Positions 9,014 to 17,593 of a stretch of 34,785 nt of DNA are shown piece by piece. The notes under the pieces are model-generated. The model ran no database searches and was not told the DNA's origin. It saw nothing but the letters and a program-made list of their open reading frames with translations. Position 1 is the first letter of the stretch, and every line of letters begins with the position of its first letter. Origin of the DNA: a virus; the IMG/VR virus record IMGVR_UViG_3300034281_000009, positions 1 to 34,785 of that record; one strand, written 5' to 3'. A program made the translations under genes and the position numbers.

Positions 9014-9289
9014 ATGAATATTAAACAAGGCTTAAAAGTTAGCGCAATAATAGATAAATTAGGTTTAAAAATTACTAATGCAAAAGGAACTCAGGAAGAA
9101 ATTGGTGCTGACCTAATTATCCAAGTTATAAGTAAAGCATATAAAGCCGACAAAGAAATAATAAGCTTTGTTGCTGATATGAAGAAAATATCAATCAAAG
9201 AAGCTGAAGAGGTTAATCTAGTAGAATTTATAAAAGAGATAGGAGAAATTGACGGGCTAAAGGATTTTTTTCAGTCTGCGGTGAAATAA
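9014..9289 (+). CDS. Tail assembly chaperone, short form (gpG-like)
   Basis: 91-aa chaperone that coats the tape measure protein before tail tube assembly. It is a small acidic helical protein between the major tail gene and the tape measure gene, the standard slot. ATG 9014 is chosen because AGGAGGG (9002-9008) precedes it; the longer reading from GTG 8975 would run through the terminator hairpin. Near its 3' end codons GAT TTT TTT CAG form a T_TTT_TTT slip site, and a second reading frame continues after it, so this is the shorter of two predicted products. Confidence 0.85.
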   Translation: MNIKQGLKVSAIIDKLGLKITNAKGTQEEIGADLIIQVISKAYKADKEIISFVADMKKISIKEAEEVNLVEFIKEIGEIDGLKDFFQSAVK

Positions 9290-9570
9290 AACAACCCATA
9301 TTATTAGAAATATTAAACGAAATATATGGCTATAGCATTATGGAATTTGATTTCACCTTGGATATAATAACTCATGCCCTAGAGAAAAGTAAAGAGAAGG
9401 ATTTATGGGAAAACTATAAATTACAATATCCACAAATGAATAAAGAAAATTATTTTAGTTTTACAGAATATAAAGATGACCAAATGGGACATTCATTCAA
9501 AAAACATAGTCAAATATCTTATGAAGAAATTGAAGCAGAAATGCAGAAAGTAGAAAATGCCTTTTCATAA
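9014..9570 (+). CDS. Tail assembly chaperone, -1 frameshift fusion (gpGT-like)
   Basis: Predicted 185-aa fusion made when ribosomes slip back one base at 9265-9271. Codons 1-86 are shared with the short form; reading then continues from 9271 (TCA GTC TGC GGT GAA) without any stop through ATG 9340 to the stop at 9568-9570. The added half (GEIKQPILLEILNEIYGYSI, then a charged helical tail) looks like gpT-type C-termini. The second frame has no ribosome site before 9340, which argues against a separate gene. The G/GT pair is known from lambda and is common in Firmicute siphoviruses; the frameshift here is inferred from sequence only. Confidence 0.85.
9265..9271 (+). promoter_or_regulatory. Programmed -1 frameshift slippery site
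   Basis: Seven T residues in the phase GA T_TTT_TTT CAG relative to the chaperone frame match the X_XXY_YYZ slip pattern. The zero frame ends 18 bases later (TAA 9287-9289) while the -1 frame stays open for 99 more codons. No strong downstream pseudoknot was evident by eye. Confidence 0.85.
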
Positions 9571-9584
9571 AGGAGTTGATAAAA

Positions 9585-12158
9585 TTGGAGATATTTAAAT
9601 TATTCGGTTCTATACTTATAAACTCTGATCAGGCTGATGCTAGTTTAAAAAAGACTGATTCTAATGCCCAAAAAGTAGGTAATACATTAGGCAAAAGCAT
9701 AGGTACAGCTGTAAAATGGGGTGCTGGTATTGCTTTGGCAGCTGGGGCAGCTGCTGTTGGGATAGTTGCTCTTATAAATAAAACTGTAGATAATGCAGCA
9801 GCTATGAAAAAATTATCTGTAGCTACCCAACTCAGCATTAATGACACTCAGGAGTGGGCATATATATTTAAGAAAACTGGAAGTAGTACAGAAGTAATGA
9901 CAGGTGCCATTAACAAATTAGGGATTACTATGGGAAAGGCAGACGACGAAAGTAAGAAAGCAACCCAAGCTTTTAAAGACCTAGGAATTAATATAAATGA
10001 TGTTCATGGAAAACTGAAACCAACTGGAACTTTGTTTGAAGAGTCTATAACAAAGCTGGCTGGAATGAAAAATATGACGGAAAGAAATATCCTTGCCCAG
10101 AGATTGTTTGGTGGAAGTTATTCAGAATTATTGCCAATATTGAATCGAGGTAGTGCCGGCTTAGAGGATTTAAAGAAACGAGCTCATGACCTTGGCTTCG
10201 TGATGAGTGATGAAGGAGTTTTAGCAGCTGCTAAATACAAAAAATCAATGACTGATTTAAAAGAACAATTTTCATCAGTAGGCACAAAAATAATGACAGG
10301 ATTATTACCTTACCTTGCTGGATTTGCAACATGGGTTACTGCAAATATGCCTACTATTCAAGCAGTCATGAAAATAGCATTTACTGATATTGGTATTGCT
10401 ATAAAAATAATTGGAGGATTTATAACCAATACTTTAATACCGATTTTTAATAATTTATCAAATTGGATAAAAATAAATTTCCCTACGATTAAAAAAATAT
10501 TTTTAGATACATTGAAAGCATTGCAAACAGCTTATGATATTTATGTAAAACCAGCTATAACTTTTATTTTGGCAACATTCAAAAGTGTTTACGACTGGGT
10601 TATACTTAATATGCCTATAATAAAAGCTACTTTTAAAACTGCATTTGATGATATTAAAAAAGTAATTGATGATGTTAGTACAGCAATGAGTAAAGTAATA
10701 GATTGGTGCAAGAAATATCAAGAAATATTAATACCTTTAGCGGCTGGAATTGTAGCTGGAGGTATTGTATTTGGTATATATACGTTGGCAATAGGAGCTA
10801 TGACTTTAGCTACAACAATATGGGCAAGTATAACTGCTATAGCAATTGGTGCTGGAATAGCTTTTGGAGTTGTATTAGCATTTATAACAAGCCCAATAGG
10901 TATCGTTGTTATAGCAATAGGATTGCTTGTTGCAGCCTTTGTTTATGCTTGGAGAAATATAGATGGGTTTAAAGGAGCTGTATTAATAGCTTTCAACTTT
11001 ATAAAAAATATAATAACCACTGCACTGAATTTTATAATAAATAATATAATGTTTGTTTTAAATAGCATTAAAAGCTTTTGGAATACTTGGGGAAATACAA
11101 TAATGGCTTACGTTTCTATTTGCTTCAATAATATAAAAATTATTATAAATACTGTAATCAATGTTGTGAAAGATATTATAAACACAATTATGGCAATTAT
11201 TAAAGGCGATTGGAAAGGTGCTTGGGATAATATTGTAAAGGCTGTCAGAGATACTTTCGGGGGCATTGGAGCAGTAATTACTAATATTTTAGATGGTGTA
11301 AAGAAAATATTTACAGGGTTCGGGACAGCAGCTTTGAAAATAGGCAAAGATATTATGGGTTCTATAATCGATGGTATCAAAGCTAAAATAAAGAGTATTG
11401 AAAGTACTGTTAGTGATGTTAAAGATGCTATCGTAAATAAATTTAAAAGTCTATTTAAAATACATTCTCATTCAAAAGTTATGCAAGATATAGGCGTTAA
11501 TATTGGAGGAGGCATAATTGATGGACTTATAAAAGGGCTTAATCCAAAAGATATACTTGCACAAATAGGTAATACTGTGAGCGGAATTACTGGCGCTTTT
11601 TCAGGAGCTGGTGGAAACTTAGCAGGATGGATAAATAGTGCTATGGCAATTACTGGGATAGATCCAAATAATTTTAAAATGTTATATTCTCTAATCATGC
11701 ATGAAAGTGGTGGAAACCCAAATGCAATAAATCTATGGGACTCAAATGCAATGGCTGGTCATCCTTCGCAGGGTTTGATGCAAACAATTCCTTCAACTTT
11801 TTTGCAATACGGGATTAAAGCATTAGGTGGAATAACTAATCCCATTGCAAATATAGTGGCTGGTATTCGTTATATTTTGGCAAGATATACCTCGGTCGCA
11901 AATGTACCTGGACTTCGCAACATGGCTAACGGTGGTAAATATGTAGGCTATAAAGTAGGTAGTAGATATGTTCCATTTGACCAAGTCACCACAGTGCATG
12001 AAGGCGAACTAATAGCTCCAAAGAGCGAAAACCCTTATGCTAATTCAGGCGGTAGTATTCTGGGAAAACAACAAATCAATATTGGTACCATGATAGTTCA
12101 GGATAAAGGTGATGAAACTAGAAATCTTGCTCAGTTACAATTTTTATCAGCGTTATAG
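9585..12158 (+). CDS. Tape measure protein with lytic transglycosylase-like domain
   Basis: 857-aa protein that sets tail length and is ejected during infection. It has an N-terminal helical region, several hydrophobic stretches in the middle (about residues 380-470), a PhoB-like IHSHSKVMQDIGVNIGGGI motif, and a C-terminal SLT/goose-lysozyme-like domain (LIMHESGGNPNA, with Glu707 the likely acid, then SQGLMQTIPSTF and IANIVAGIRYI). That domain would cut peptidoglycan at entry. TTG 9585 is chosen because AGGAG (9571-9575) is 9 bases upstream; TTG 9576 is too close. At about 1.5 angstrom per residue the tail would be near 130 nm, a rough estimate. Confidence 0.95.
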   Translation: MEIFKLFGSILINSDQADASLKKTDSNAQKVGNTLGKSIGTAVKWGAGIALAAGAAAVGIVALINKTVDNAAAMKKLSVATQLSINDTQEWAYIFKKTGSSTEVMTGAINKLGITMGKADDESKKATQAFKDLGININDVHGKLKPTGTLFEESITKLAGMKNMTERNILAQRLFGGSYSELLPILNRGSAGLEDLKKRAHDLGFVMSDEGVLAAAKYKKSMTDLKEQFSSVGTKIMTGLLPYLAGFATWVTANMPTIQAVMKIAFTDIGIAIKIIGGFITNTLIPIFNNLSNWIKINFPTIKKIFLDTLKALQTAYDIYVKPAITFILATFKSVYDWVILNMPIIKATFKTAFDDIKKVIDDVSTAMSKVIDWCKKYQEILIPLAAGIVAGGIVFGIYTLAIGAMTLATTIWASITAIAIGAGIAFGVVLAFITSPIGIVVIAIGLLVAAFVYAWRNIDGFKGAVLIAFNFIKNIITTALNFIINNIMFVLNSIKSFWNTWGNTIMAYVSICFNNIKIIINTVINVVKDIINTIMAIIKGDWKGAWDNIVKAVRDTFGGIGAVITNILDGVKKIFTGFGTAALKIGKDIMGSIIDGIKAKIKSIESTVSDVKDAIVNKFKSLFKIHSHSKVMQDIGVNIGGGIIDGLIKGLNPKDILAQIGNTVSGITGAFSGAGGNLAGWINSAMAITGIDPNNFKMLYSLIMHESGGNPNAINLWDSNAMAGHPSQGLMQTIPSTFLQYGIKALGGITNPIANIVAGIRYILARYTSVANVPGLRNMANGGKYVGYKVGSRYVPFDQVTTVHEGELIAPKSENPYANSGGSILGKQQINIGTMIVQDKGDETRNLAQLQFLSAL

Positions 12159-12168
12159 GGGGTGAATT

Positions 12169-12954
12169 ATGAAAACTACTTATCTTGATTTAGATGGATT
12201 AAATTTAATAGCTGGTGATTATTTTTGTTGGGTTTCTAGCTTTTATGATGCTGATCGAACTGTAATAACTAATGAAATTTATAATGATGGTGTAACTCAT
12301 AACAGAAGTAAAACAAAAGAAAGAAAATTTTTATTAAATGGTTATATAAAAAGTAGAGCTGGCGTTAATACCATCAGACAAAAATTATTTAGCAATGGAC
12401 TTAAAAAATTAACAATAGGTATTAAAGATATGCCCCATGTTTTTGTTATGATTGATTTATTAAATTTTGTTGAGGATAGCTTAATTCCAGGTAAAATATC
12501 TTGTCAATTGATAGCTCCAGATCCATTCCTTTATGAGTTAACAACAGAAGAAATAACCCTTGGTGCAATAACAAATAATGGATTAGTTTTCCCTTTAATA
12601 TTCCCAATTGTTTTTGGAAGTATAACTGGTGAACAGGCTACAATTACGAATGTTGGAACAGCTATTGCTTATCCGGTTGTAACTATAATAGGTACCTGTT
12701 CTAATTTAATAATAACTAATTTAACTACCAGTGAAAGTATAAGTTTAAATATTGGTTTAATAGATACTGATATTTTAATTATTGATAGTAGACCAACTAT
12801 AAGAGGTATATATTTAAATGGAGATCAGCGAATGGACCTAAAATATGGCTCTTGGTTAACTTGTATTCCAGGTGATAATATATTTAATTTTCAAAGGACT
12901 TCTTCACAATCAAAACAACATTGTACAGTAGGATTGCAAGGTAGGTGGATCTGA
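12169..12954 (+). CDS. Distal tail protein (Dit-like)
   Basis: 261-aa protein in the slot after the tape measure, where siphoviruses encode the hexameric hub that joins tube to baseplate. The N-terminus (YLDLDGLNLIAGDYFCWV) and the LLNGYIKSRAGVNTIRQKL segment match the phage tail / Dit N-terminal domain, and ISCQLIAPDPFLYELTTE is the characteristic end of that domain. The C-terminal half is a galectin-like beta domain. AGGGGGTGA precedes ATG 12169. The stop overlaps the next start. Confidence 0.85.
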   Translation: MKTTYLDLDGLNLIAGDYFCWVSSFYDADRTVITNEIYNDGVTHNRSKTKERKFLLNGYIKSRAGVNTIRQKLFSNGLKKLTIGIKDMPHVFVMIDLLNFVEDSLIPGKISCQLIAPDPFLYELTTEEITLGAITNNGLVFPLIFPIVFGSITGEQATITNVGTAIAYPVVTIIGTCSNLIITNLTTSESISLNIGLIDTDILIIDSRPTIRGIYLNGDQRMDLKYGSWLTCIPGDNIFNFQRTSSQSKQHCTVGLQGRWI

Positions 12955-13988
12955 TGAAGTATCTCAAAATATTTGATAAGTCGCATAATATTTTGGATGA
13001 AATTGATGATTATAATGATTTGAAATATAGTTGGACACTTAATGGATTTGGTAAAGCTAATTTTAGTATAGGACTAGAAAGCTTAAAATGCATCCAACAA
13101 AACTTTCAGTTCAGGAATCTCATAGAAGTTTGGGATCAAGATGGTTATGTTGTTTGGGGTGGGCAATTAGTAGAAAGAACTTTTAATGATGGTAAATTAG
13201 ATTTATCTTTATATGGGTATTTGAGCCTTTTAGATAAGCGAAGATTAAGGGCAAAGAGTTATGCAGAAATGACATATGGCAATTTATTCACAGCTTTGCT
13301 TGCAGATATAAACATTCTTGAAGCAACTGGAATAACTTTAGGCACAATTGCTGGAGGTTCTTTAAAAACTCAAAGGATAGTAACTAATATAGACTTTTTA
13401 CTCACTAAGCTTCAGGACTATTGTGCTGATAGTAATAATGATATTGAGGTTGATAATTATAGGCATTTAAATTTTTATATTAAAAAAGGAGTAGTTAAAT
13501 CAAGCTATATTCTAGAATTTGGCGGTGATGCAGATAATATAATTGTAGCTCCTTCGCTTGGACAAAGTGGTCTTAATATTGCTAATAATATGTATAGTGA
13601 AATTACAAATGATTCAATTACTTTAACAAGTCTAGCAGAGGATACAACGTCAAAAGGTTTGTATGGACTTCAGGAAGGTGTTTTTAGTGGTAGTGATACC
13701 ATTGTACTTCAGGATACATTAGATAATAATACAATTGCAGAATTACAAAGAGTAGGTTATCCAACAAATAATATAAGCTTAAAAATAAAAGATAGTTCTC
13801 TTTGTCCATTTGATGATATTGAAGTAGGTGATAGCATCCCAATAAGTTTAAAACCATTTTGGGGCTTTACTAACACTCTAAGAATACTTGAAATGAATCA
13901 CAATGAAGATGACGGTACAAGAGATTTGATAGTGGGTGAAAGCTTATTTAGACCTAATCCTCCAAAAATAAAAATATTTAGGAAGTGA
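12954..13988 (+). CDS. Tail-associated protein (ReqiPepy6 Gp37-like)
   Basis: 344-aa baseplate hub protein, the Tal-type partner of Dit. The N-terminal NDLKYSWTLNGFGKANFSIG and YVVWGGQLVERTF, and the later YGYLSLLDKRRLRAKSYAE, match the siphovirus Gp37-like/prophage tail group. There is no clear peptidase domain after it, so the tip is probably structural. ATG 12954 overlaps the Dit stop (TGATG), with AGGTGG (12943-12948) as ribosome site; GTG 12945 would sit inside that site. Confidence 0.8.
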   Translation: MKYLKIFDKSHNILDEIDDYNDLKYSWTLNGFGKANFSIGLESLKCIQQNFQFRNLIEVWDQDGYVVWGGQLVERTFNDGKLDLSLYGYLSLLDKRRLRAKSYAEMTYGNLFTALLADINILEATGITLGTIAGGSLKTQRIVTNIDFLLTKLQDYCADSNNDIEVDNYRHLNFYIKKGVVKSSYILEFGGDADNIIVAPSLGQSGLNIANNMYSEITNDSITLTSLAEDTTSKGLYGLQEGVFSGSDTIVLQDTLDNNTIAELQRVGYPTNNISLKIKDSSLCPFDDIEVGDSIPISLKPFWGFTNTLRILEMNHNEDDGTRDLIVGESLFRPNPPKIKIFRK

Positions 13989-13992
13989 TTAA

Positions 13993-16029
13993 ATGACAAT
14001 AAAAACAAACTATTATGATGACCATACTTATTATTCACAAGATTTGGTTAATGAAAAAGCTTCGTTATTTACAGACGGTGTTTGTGGTGTAAGTAGTGGA
14101 GCTTTTCTTGTTTCTGCAAATAGTCCTGCTGATTTAAGTGTTGATGTAGCTATAGGCGGAGCTACTGTAAATGGGTTTTATATTGATTCAGATGGAATTA
14201 CAAATGTTCCTATTGTCGCAAATACAAGCGGATATAATCGAATTGATATAATTGTATTAGATGTTGATACATCCGGTGAATTAACAACTTTAATATCGGT
14301 TGAAGGTACTCCAAGTAGTTCGCCAATAGCTCCGTTACCGACAGCTTTTCAATTAGTTTTAGCTCAAGTGGCAGTTGGTAATAATGTTAGCGTAATTGAT
14401 CAAGTAAATATAACAGATGAAAGAGTAAATGTTGATCTTTGTGGTCAATTAGCGCTTAGACCAACCAAAACTACAATTGCTTTAACTTATTATGTAAATA
14501 CAACTTTAGGAAATGATAATAATTTAGGATTAGCGGTTGGAGCAGGAGCATTTAAAACAATAGGAAAAGCAGTTAGTATGATACCTCAAATAATTAATCA
14601 TACAATATCAATTAATGTGGCTGATGGAACGTATGCGGAAACTGTAAGTTTAAGTGGATTTGTTGGATCTGGTTATATCTATCTAACAGGTAATTCAGGC
14701 ACTCCGGCTAATGTTATAGTAAATATAATAAATGTTACCCATGTTACCTGCGGGTTGTCTATTAATGGCTTCAGGCTAAGTACAACAACAGTAAATGCTA
14801 TGACAATAACTACTAGTATAGGAATTGTGATCGCTAATATGTCAATTATAGCCTCAGCGCTTACTTTTGTTGCTATTTATTTTAATCATTCAAAAGGGAG
14901 AGTTCAAAATTCTATTATATCAAACCATCAAGATGCTATCTATGCTAATTATGAGAGTAATGTTTTCAGCGATACAAACTCTGGCACTTTAAATACAATT
15001 GGGTTATGCTCGTTAAATGGTTCAACTATTACAAAGTCAGGTATACAGCCTGCGGGTACAACAAATGAGTACACAATATATGGGAGTAGTATTTATAATA
15101 TTTTGGCTGATTGCACTATTGCAGATATAACTTATTATGTAAATAATGCAAGTGGAAATGATGGAAACTCAGGACTCGCTTCAGGAGCAGGCGCTTTTGC
15201 AACAATCGGGAAAGCTATTTCAATGATACCTCAGATAGTTAATCATACAGTAACGATTAATATAGCTGATGGAACTTATCAAGAGGGTGTTTTGCCAAAT
15301 GGTTTTATGGGTAATGGATCGCTATATATAACTGGGAATGTGGCTACTCGCACCAATGTTTTAATTCAATACGCTTTAATCCAAAACTGTTCAATACCAA
15401 TAATAGTTAGCGGGGCTAGATTTTTTTCAACAGCATATCATGGATTCGCAGTCCATAGATGCAATAGTGTTTCAGCAATTAGTTTATCTATAAATGGTAG
15501 TACAGGTTCAAAATTGGGTTATGCATATTATGATTCAAGAGGTGTGGTGCAGACCTGTGATGTGTCAAACCATCAAAGAGGCATACAATCAGATAATAGC
15601 GATATTCTCTCGATAGGAAATTCAGGGACTTTAAATGTAGTTGGCTTATATGCAACCAATGGAGGGCGGATAAGTAAATCTGGCACACAACCGAGTGGAA
15701 CTGACGCAGAGACACAATATAATAGCGGTAGAATTTTAAGCGATAATGTTATAAGTCTTTTAGCGGCAAATGGTTATAGATACAATGATGATGGTTCTAT
15801 AGATCAATGGATGACAATTACTTTGCCTGCTGATACATCTTCACATACTTTTACATTACCAATAGCCTTTCCAACGGGTATATTAAATGCACAAGTTACA
15901 ATATTGGATGCAGCAAATGCTTCTGCTGATTCTGCATGTAGACTTATTCAAATGAATGCAGCTTCAGTAGTAGTAGCAAATTCTCAAGCTTCAGCTAGAG
16001 AGGCTACAGTAAGGGCTATAGGATATTAA
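13993..16029 (+). CDS. Tail fibre / receptor-binding protein with duplicated beta-helix domain
   Basis: 678 aa. Residues 1 to about 160 form a baseplate-attachment domain (NYYDDHTYYSQDLVN, YNRIDIIVLDVD, NITDERVN). Two homologous modules follow, about 166-372 and 381-588, each opening with YYVN...GND...GL..GAGAF.TIGKA.SMIPQI and continuing with IADGTY or VADGTY, GNSGTLN and a KSG.QP.GT end. The pattern fits right-handed beta-helix proteins of the DUF1565/pectate-lyase type, which bind or degrade surface sugars. The last 85 residues (DDGSIDQWMTITLPADTSSH, then FTLPIAFP) resemble a fibre-tip domain like gp53 C-termini. No catalytic residues can be assigned with confidence. Confidence 0.75.
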   Translation: MTIKTNYYDDHTYYSQDLVNEKASLFTDGVCGVSSGAFLVSANSPADLSVDVAIGGATVNGFYIDSDGITNVPIVANTSGYNRIDIIVLDVDTSGELTTLISVEGTPSSSPIAPLPTAFQLVLAQVAVGNNVSVIDQVNITDERVNVDLCGQLALRPTKTTIALTYYVNTTLGNDNNLGLAVGAGAFKTIGKAVSMIPQIINHTISINVADGTYAETVSLSGFVGSGYIYLTGNSGTPANVIVNIINVTHVTCGLSINGFRLSTTTVNAMTITTSIGIVIANMSIIASALTFVAIYFNHSKGRVQNSIISNHQDAIYANYESNVFSDTNSGTLNTIGLCSLNGSTITKSGIQPAGTTNEYTIYGSSIYNILADCTIADITYYVNNASGNDGNSGLASGAGAFATIGKAISMIPQIVNHTVTINIADGTYQEGVLPNGFMGNGSLYITGNVATRTNVLIQYALIQNCSIPIIVSGARFFSTAYHGFAVHRCNSVSAISLSINGSTGSKLGYAYYDSRGVVQTCDVSNHQRGIQSDNSDILSIGNSGTLNVVGLYATNGGRISKSGTQPSGTDAETQYNSGRILSDNVISLLAANGYRYNDDGSIDQWMTITLPADTSSHTFTLPIAFPTGILNAQVTILDAANASADSACRLIQMNAASVVVANSQASAREATVRAIGY

Positions 16030-16040
16030 TTTCAATGATT

Positions 16041-16069
16041 CAATCTTTAATGAGATTGTTTTTTTATTT
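16041..16069 (+). terminator. Rho-independent terminator after the tail fibre
   Basis: Short stem CAATCT/AGATTG with loop TTAATG, followed by TTTTTTTATTT. The stem is only 6 bp, so termination may be partial, but the T-run is good. Confidence 0.65.
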
Positions 16070-16090
16070 AAAAAAATAGGGAGGTAAAAT

Positions 16091-16756
16091 ATGGATATAG
16101 ATAGAATGGCACCTGCTTCAGGAAGGACTATAAAGGAAGATGACTCCATAGTTAATCTTGGAGATGTATTTTATGAAATATCTCAAAATGGTTTAGCTTT
16201 TAAAAAGACAACTAATATAATTCCAATCTTTGAGGTGACAGCACTACCAAGCACAAACCAACCAGCAAATGATGATATTTCGATTGTATCAAGTTCTGCA
16301 TCAGATACCCAAATTATAACTTTGTGGGGTATTGATACAATAGGTTCAATTCAAACTTCGCAAATAACGCTGACTGGAACAACTCCAGTGGATGTAGTAA
16401 TTACTCCAAAATGGCAAACTTTATATGGAGCTTTCTTAGGGGATGTTTTGGGTAATATTTCAAAACGGGCTGTTGGAACTATTACAATTACTGAAAAAAG
16501 TGGTGGACTTACTATTTGTACAATTGCTCCAACAAAATTAAGCATAGGCTTACAGAGATTTAATCTTGCAGGTAAACAGGTTATCCTAGAAAATATTAGC
16601 GGGAATACTTGGTTCAATGATATTTTTGTTATAGCAGATGTTACTGGCAAATGTATTCAAATGGCGGGTAGGATGTGCCATGATATTACCGTAACTACTT
16701 ATTTATCTTTAATTTCAGATGGATCAGGCTCAACAATTCAAATTATGATTTATTAG
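16091..16756 (+). CDS. Predicted baseplate or tail structural protein
   Basis: 221-aa protein of unknown exact role. The N-terminus (MDIDRMAPASGRTIKEDDS) resembles the attachment segments of phage baseplate proteins; the rest is strand-rich Ser/Thr/Ile sequence ending in a compact beta domain (GNTWFNDIFVIADVTGKCI). It lies between the tail fibre and other host-contact proteins and has its own AGGGAGG ribosome site. No signal peptide or membrane segment is seen. It is probably part of the adsorption apparatus, inferred from position only. Confidence 0.5.
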   Translation: MDIDRMAPASGRTIKEDDSIVNLGDVFYEISQNGLAFKKTTNIIPIFEVTALPSTNQPANDDISIVSSSASDTQIITLWGIDTIGSIQTSQITLTGTTPVDVVITPKWQTLYGAFLGDVLGNISKRAVGTITITEKSGGLTICTIAPTKLSIGLQRFNLAGKQVILENISGNTWFNDIFVIADVTGKCIQMAGRMCHDITVTTYLSLISDGSGSTIQIMIY

Positions 16757-16768
16757 GAGGGAGATAAT

Positions 16769-17239
16769 ATGATTTATTATCAAGCTGATATTGGAACTAG
16801 ACATGATACAGCATTTGATGAAACTTTATATGGTAGAACAATTGCTGTTTTTAATAATTTGCATTCAACTCAAAGAGTTTATCCTACTTTAGCACCAGCT
16901 GCTAGAATTACACCAGGAACGCTTGCTTGGGTTTTAGGAACTTCGGTAGAAGTAATACCTACTGGCGCAATAACCACTCCATTTGATATCCATTTTCTTA
17001 ACATGGGTTATGTAGCCTCCCAAACGACCTATGAAATTCATATTTATTCAGGATTAGCAGGACACGAAGTTGATATTTGTTCAGCTCGTTTTACTAGGAA
17101 TAATCCTTTCGGGGATGCTCCAAGTGTACCCATAGCTGCACCAATACAACCTGCAAACACGAGAATTAGTGCTAGAATTGCAGCCGCTACAATTGGATCC
17201 AGTTATGCAGATATTACAATCGCTTATAATCCATATTAA
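16769..17239 (+). CDS. Predicted tail structural protein, unknown function
   Basis: 156-aa strand-rich protein with a recognisable jelly-roll-like rhythm (FDIHFLNMGYVASQTTYEIH, then IYSGLAGHEVDICSARFTRN) and no catalytic motif. AGGAGGGAG precedes ATG 16769. It lies in the run of host-contact genes between the beta-helix fibre and the collagen-like fibre, so a virion role is likely. The family was not recognised. Confidence 0.45.
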   Translation: MIYYQADIGTRHDTAFDETLYGRTIAVFNNLHSTQRVYPTLAPAARITPGTLAWVLGTSVEVIPTGAITTPFDIHFLNMGYVASQTTYEIHIYSGLAGHEVDICSARFTRNNPFGDAPSVPIAAPIQPANTRISARIAAATIGSSYADITIAYNPY

Positions 17240-17254
17240 AAGGAAGTGCTTTAA

Positions 17255-17593
17255 ATGGCTGGAATATATAACGTGGAGGTAGAGCAAGGAACAACCTTTT
17301 ATATAAAGTTAACTTGGAAAGATTCGCTTGGAGTTGTGGTTAATTTGAGTGGATATACAGCTCAATGGCAGATTAGAGTAGGAAGTATATTGTTAAATTT
17401 ATTATCTACAGGTACAAATCCAGCAATAATTATTACTCCAGCATCGGGAGTTATTGAGCTTAATCTTACACCAACTCAAACCATGACATTTACTAGGAGT
17501 GGAAATTATGATCTGAATTTAACTGGTCCATCTGGGATTGTCACTAGATTATTAGAAGGTAGCATAACAAGCTCATTGGAGGTGACATCATAA
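17255..17593 (+). CDS. Small Ig-like baseplate protein
   Basis: 112-aa beta-sandwich protein: VEQGTTFYIKLTWKDSLGVV, then VNLSGYTAQWQIRV, then ASGVIELNLTPTQTMTF. This pattern is common in short proteins encoded next to phage fibre genes and in the N-terminal domains of BppU-type baseplate proteins. AAAGGAAGTG precedes ATG 17255, and the last base of its stop is the first base of the collagen-like gene. It may act as a docking piece for that fibre, an inference from context. Confidence 0.55.
   Translation: MAGIYNVEVEQGTTFYIKLTWKDSLGVVVNLSGYTAQWQIRVGSILLNLLSTGTNPAIIITPASGVIELNLTPTQTMTFTRSGNYDLNLTGPSGIVTRLLEGSITSSLEVTS

Noticed and set aside
9340-9570. Separate 76-aa gene after the tail chaperone
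   Set aside because: No ribosome site precedes ATG 9340 and the frame is open back to the T_TTT_TTT site, so it is better read as the frameshift product.
10703-10972. Cys/Trp-rich 89-aa frame inside the tape measure gene
   Set aside because: It lies out of frame within a clear structural gene and has unusual composition.
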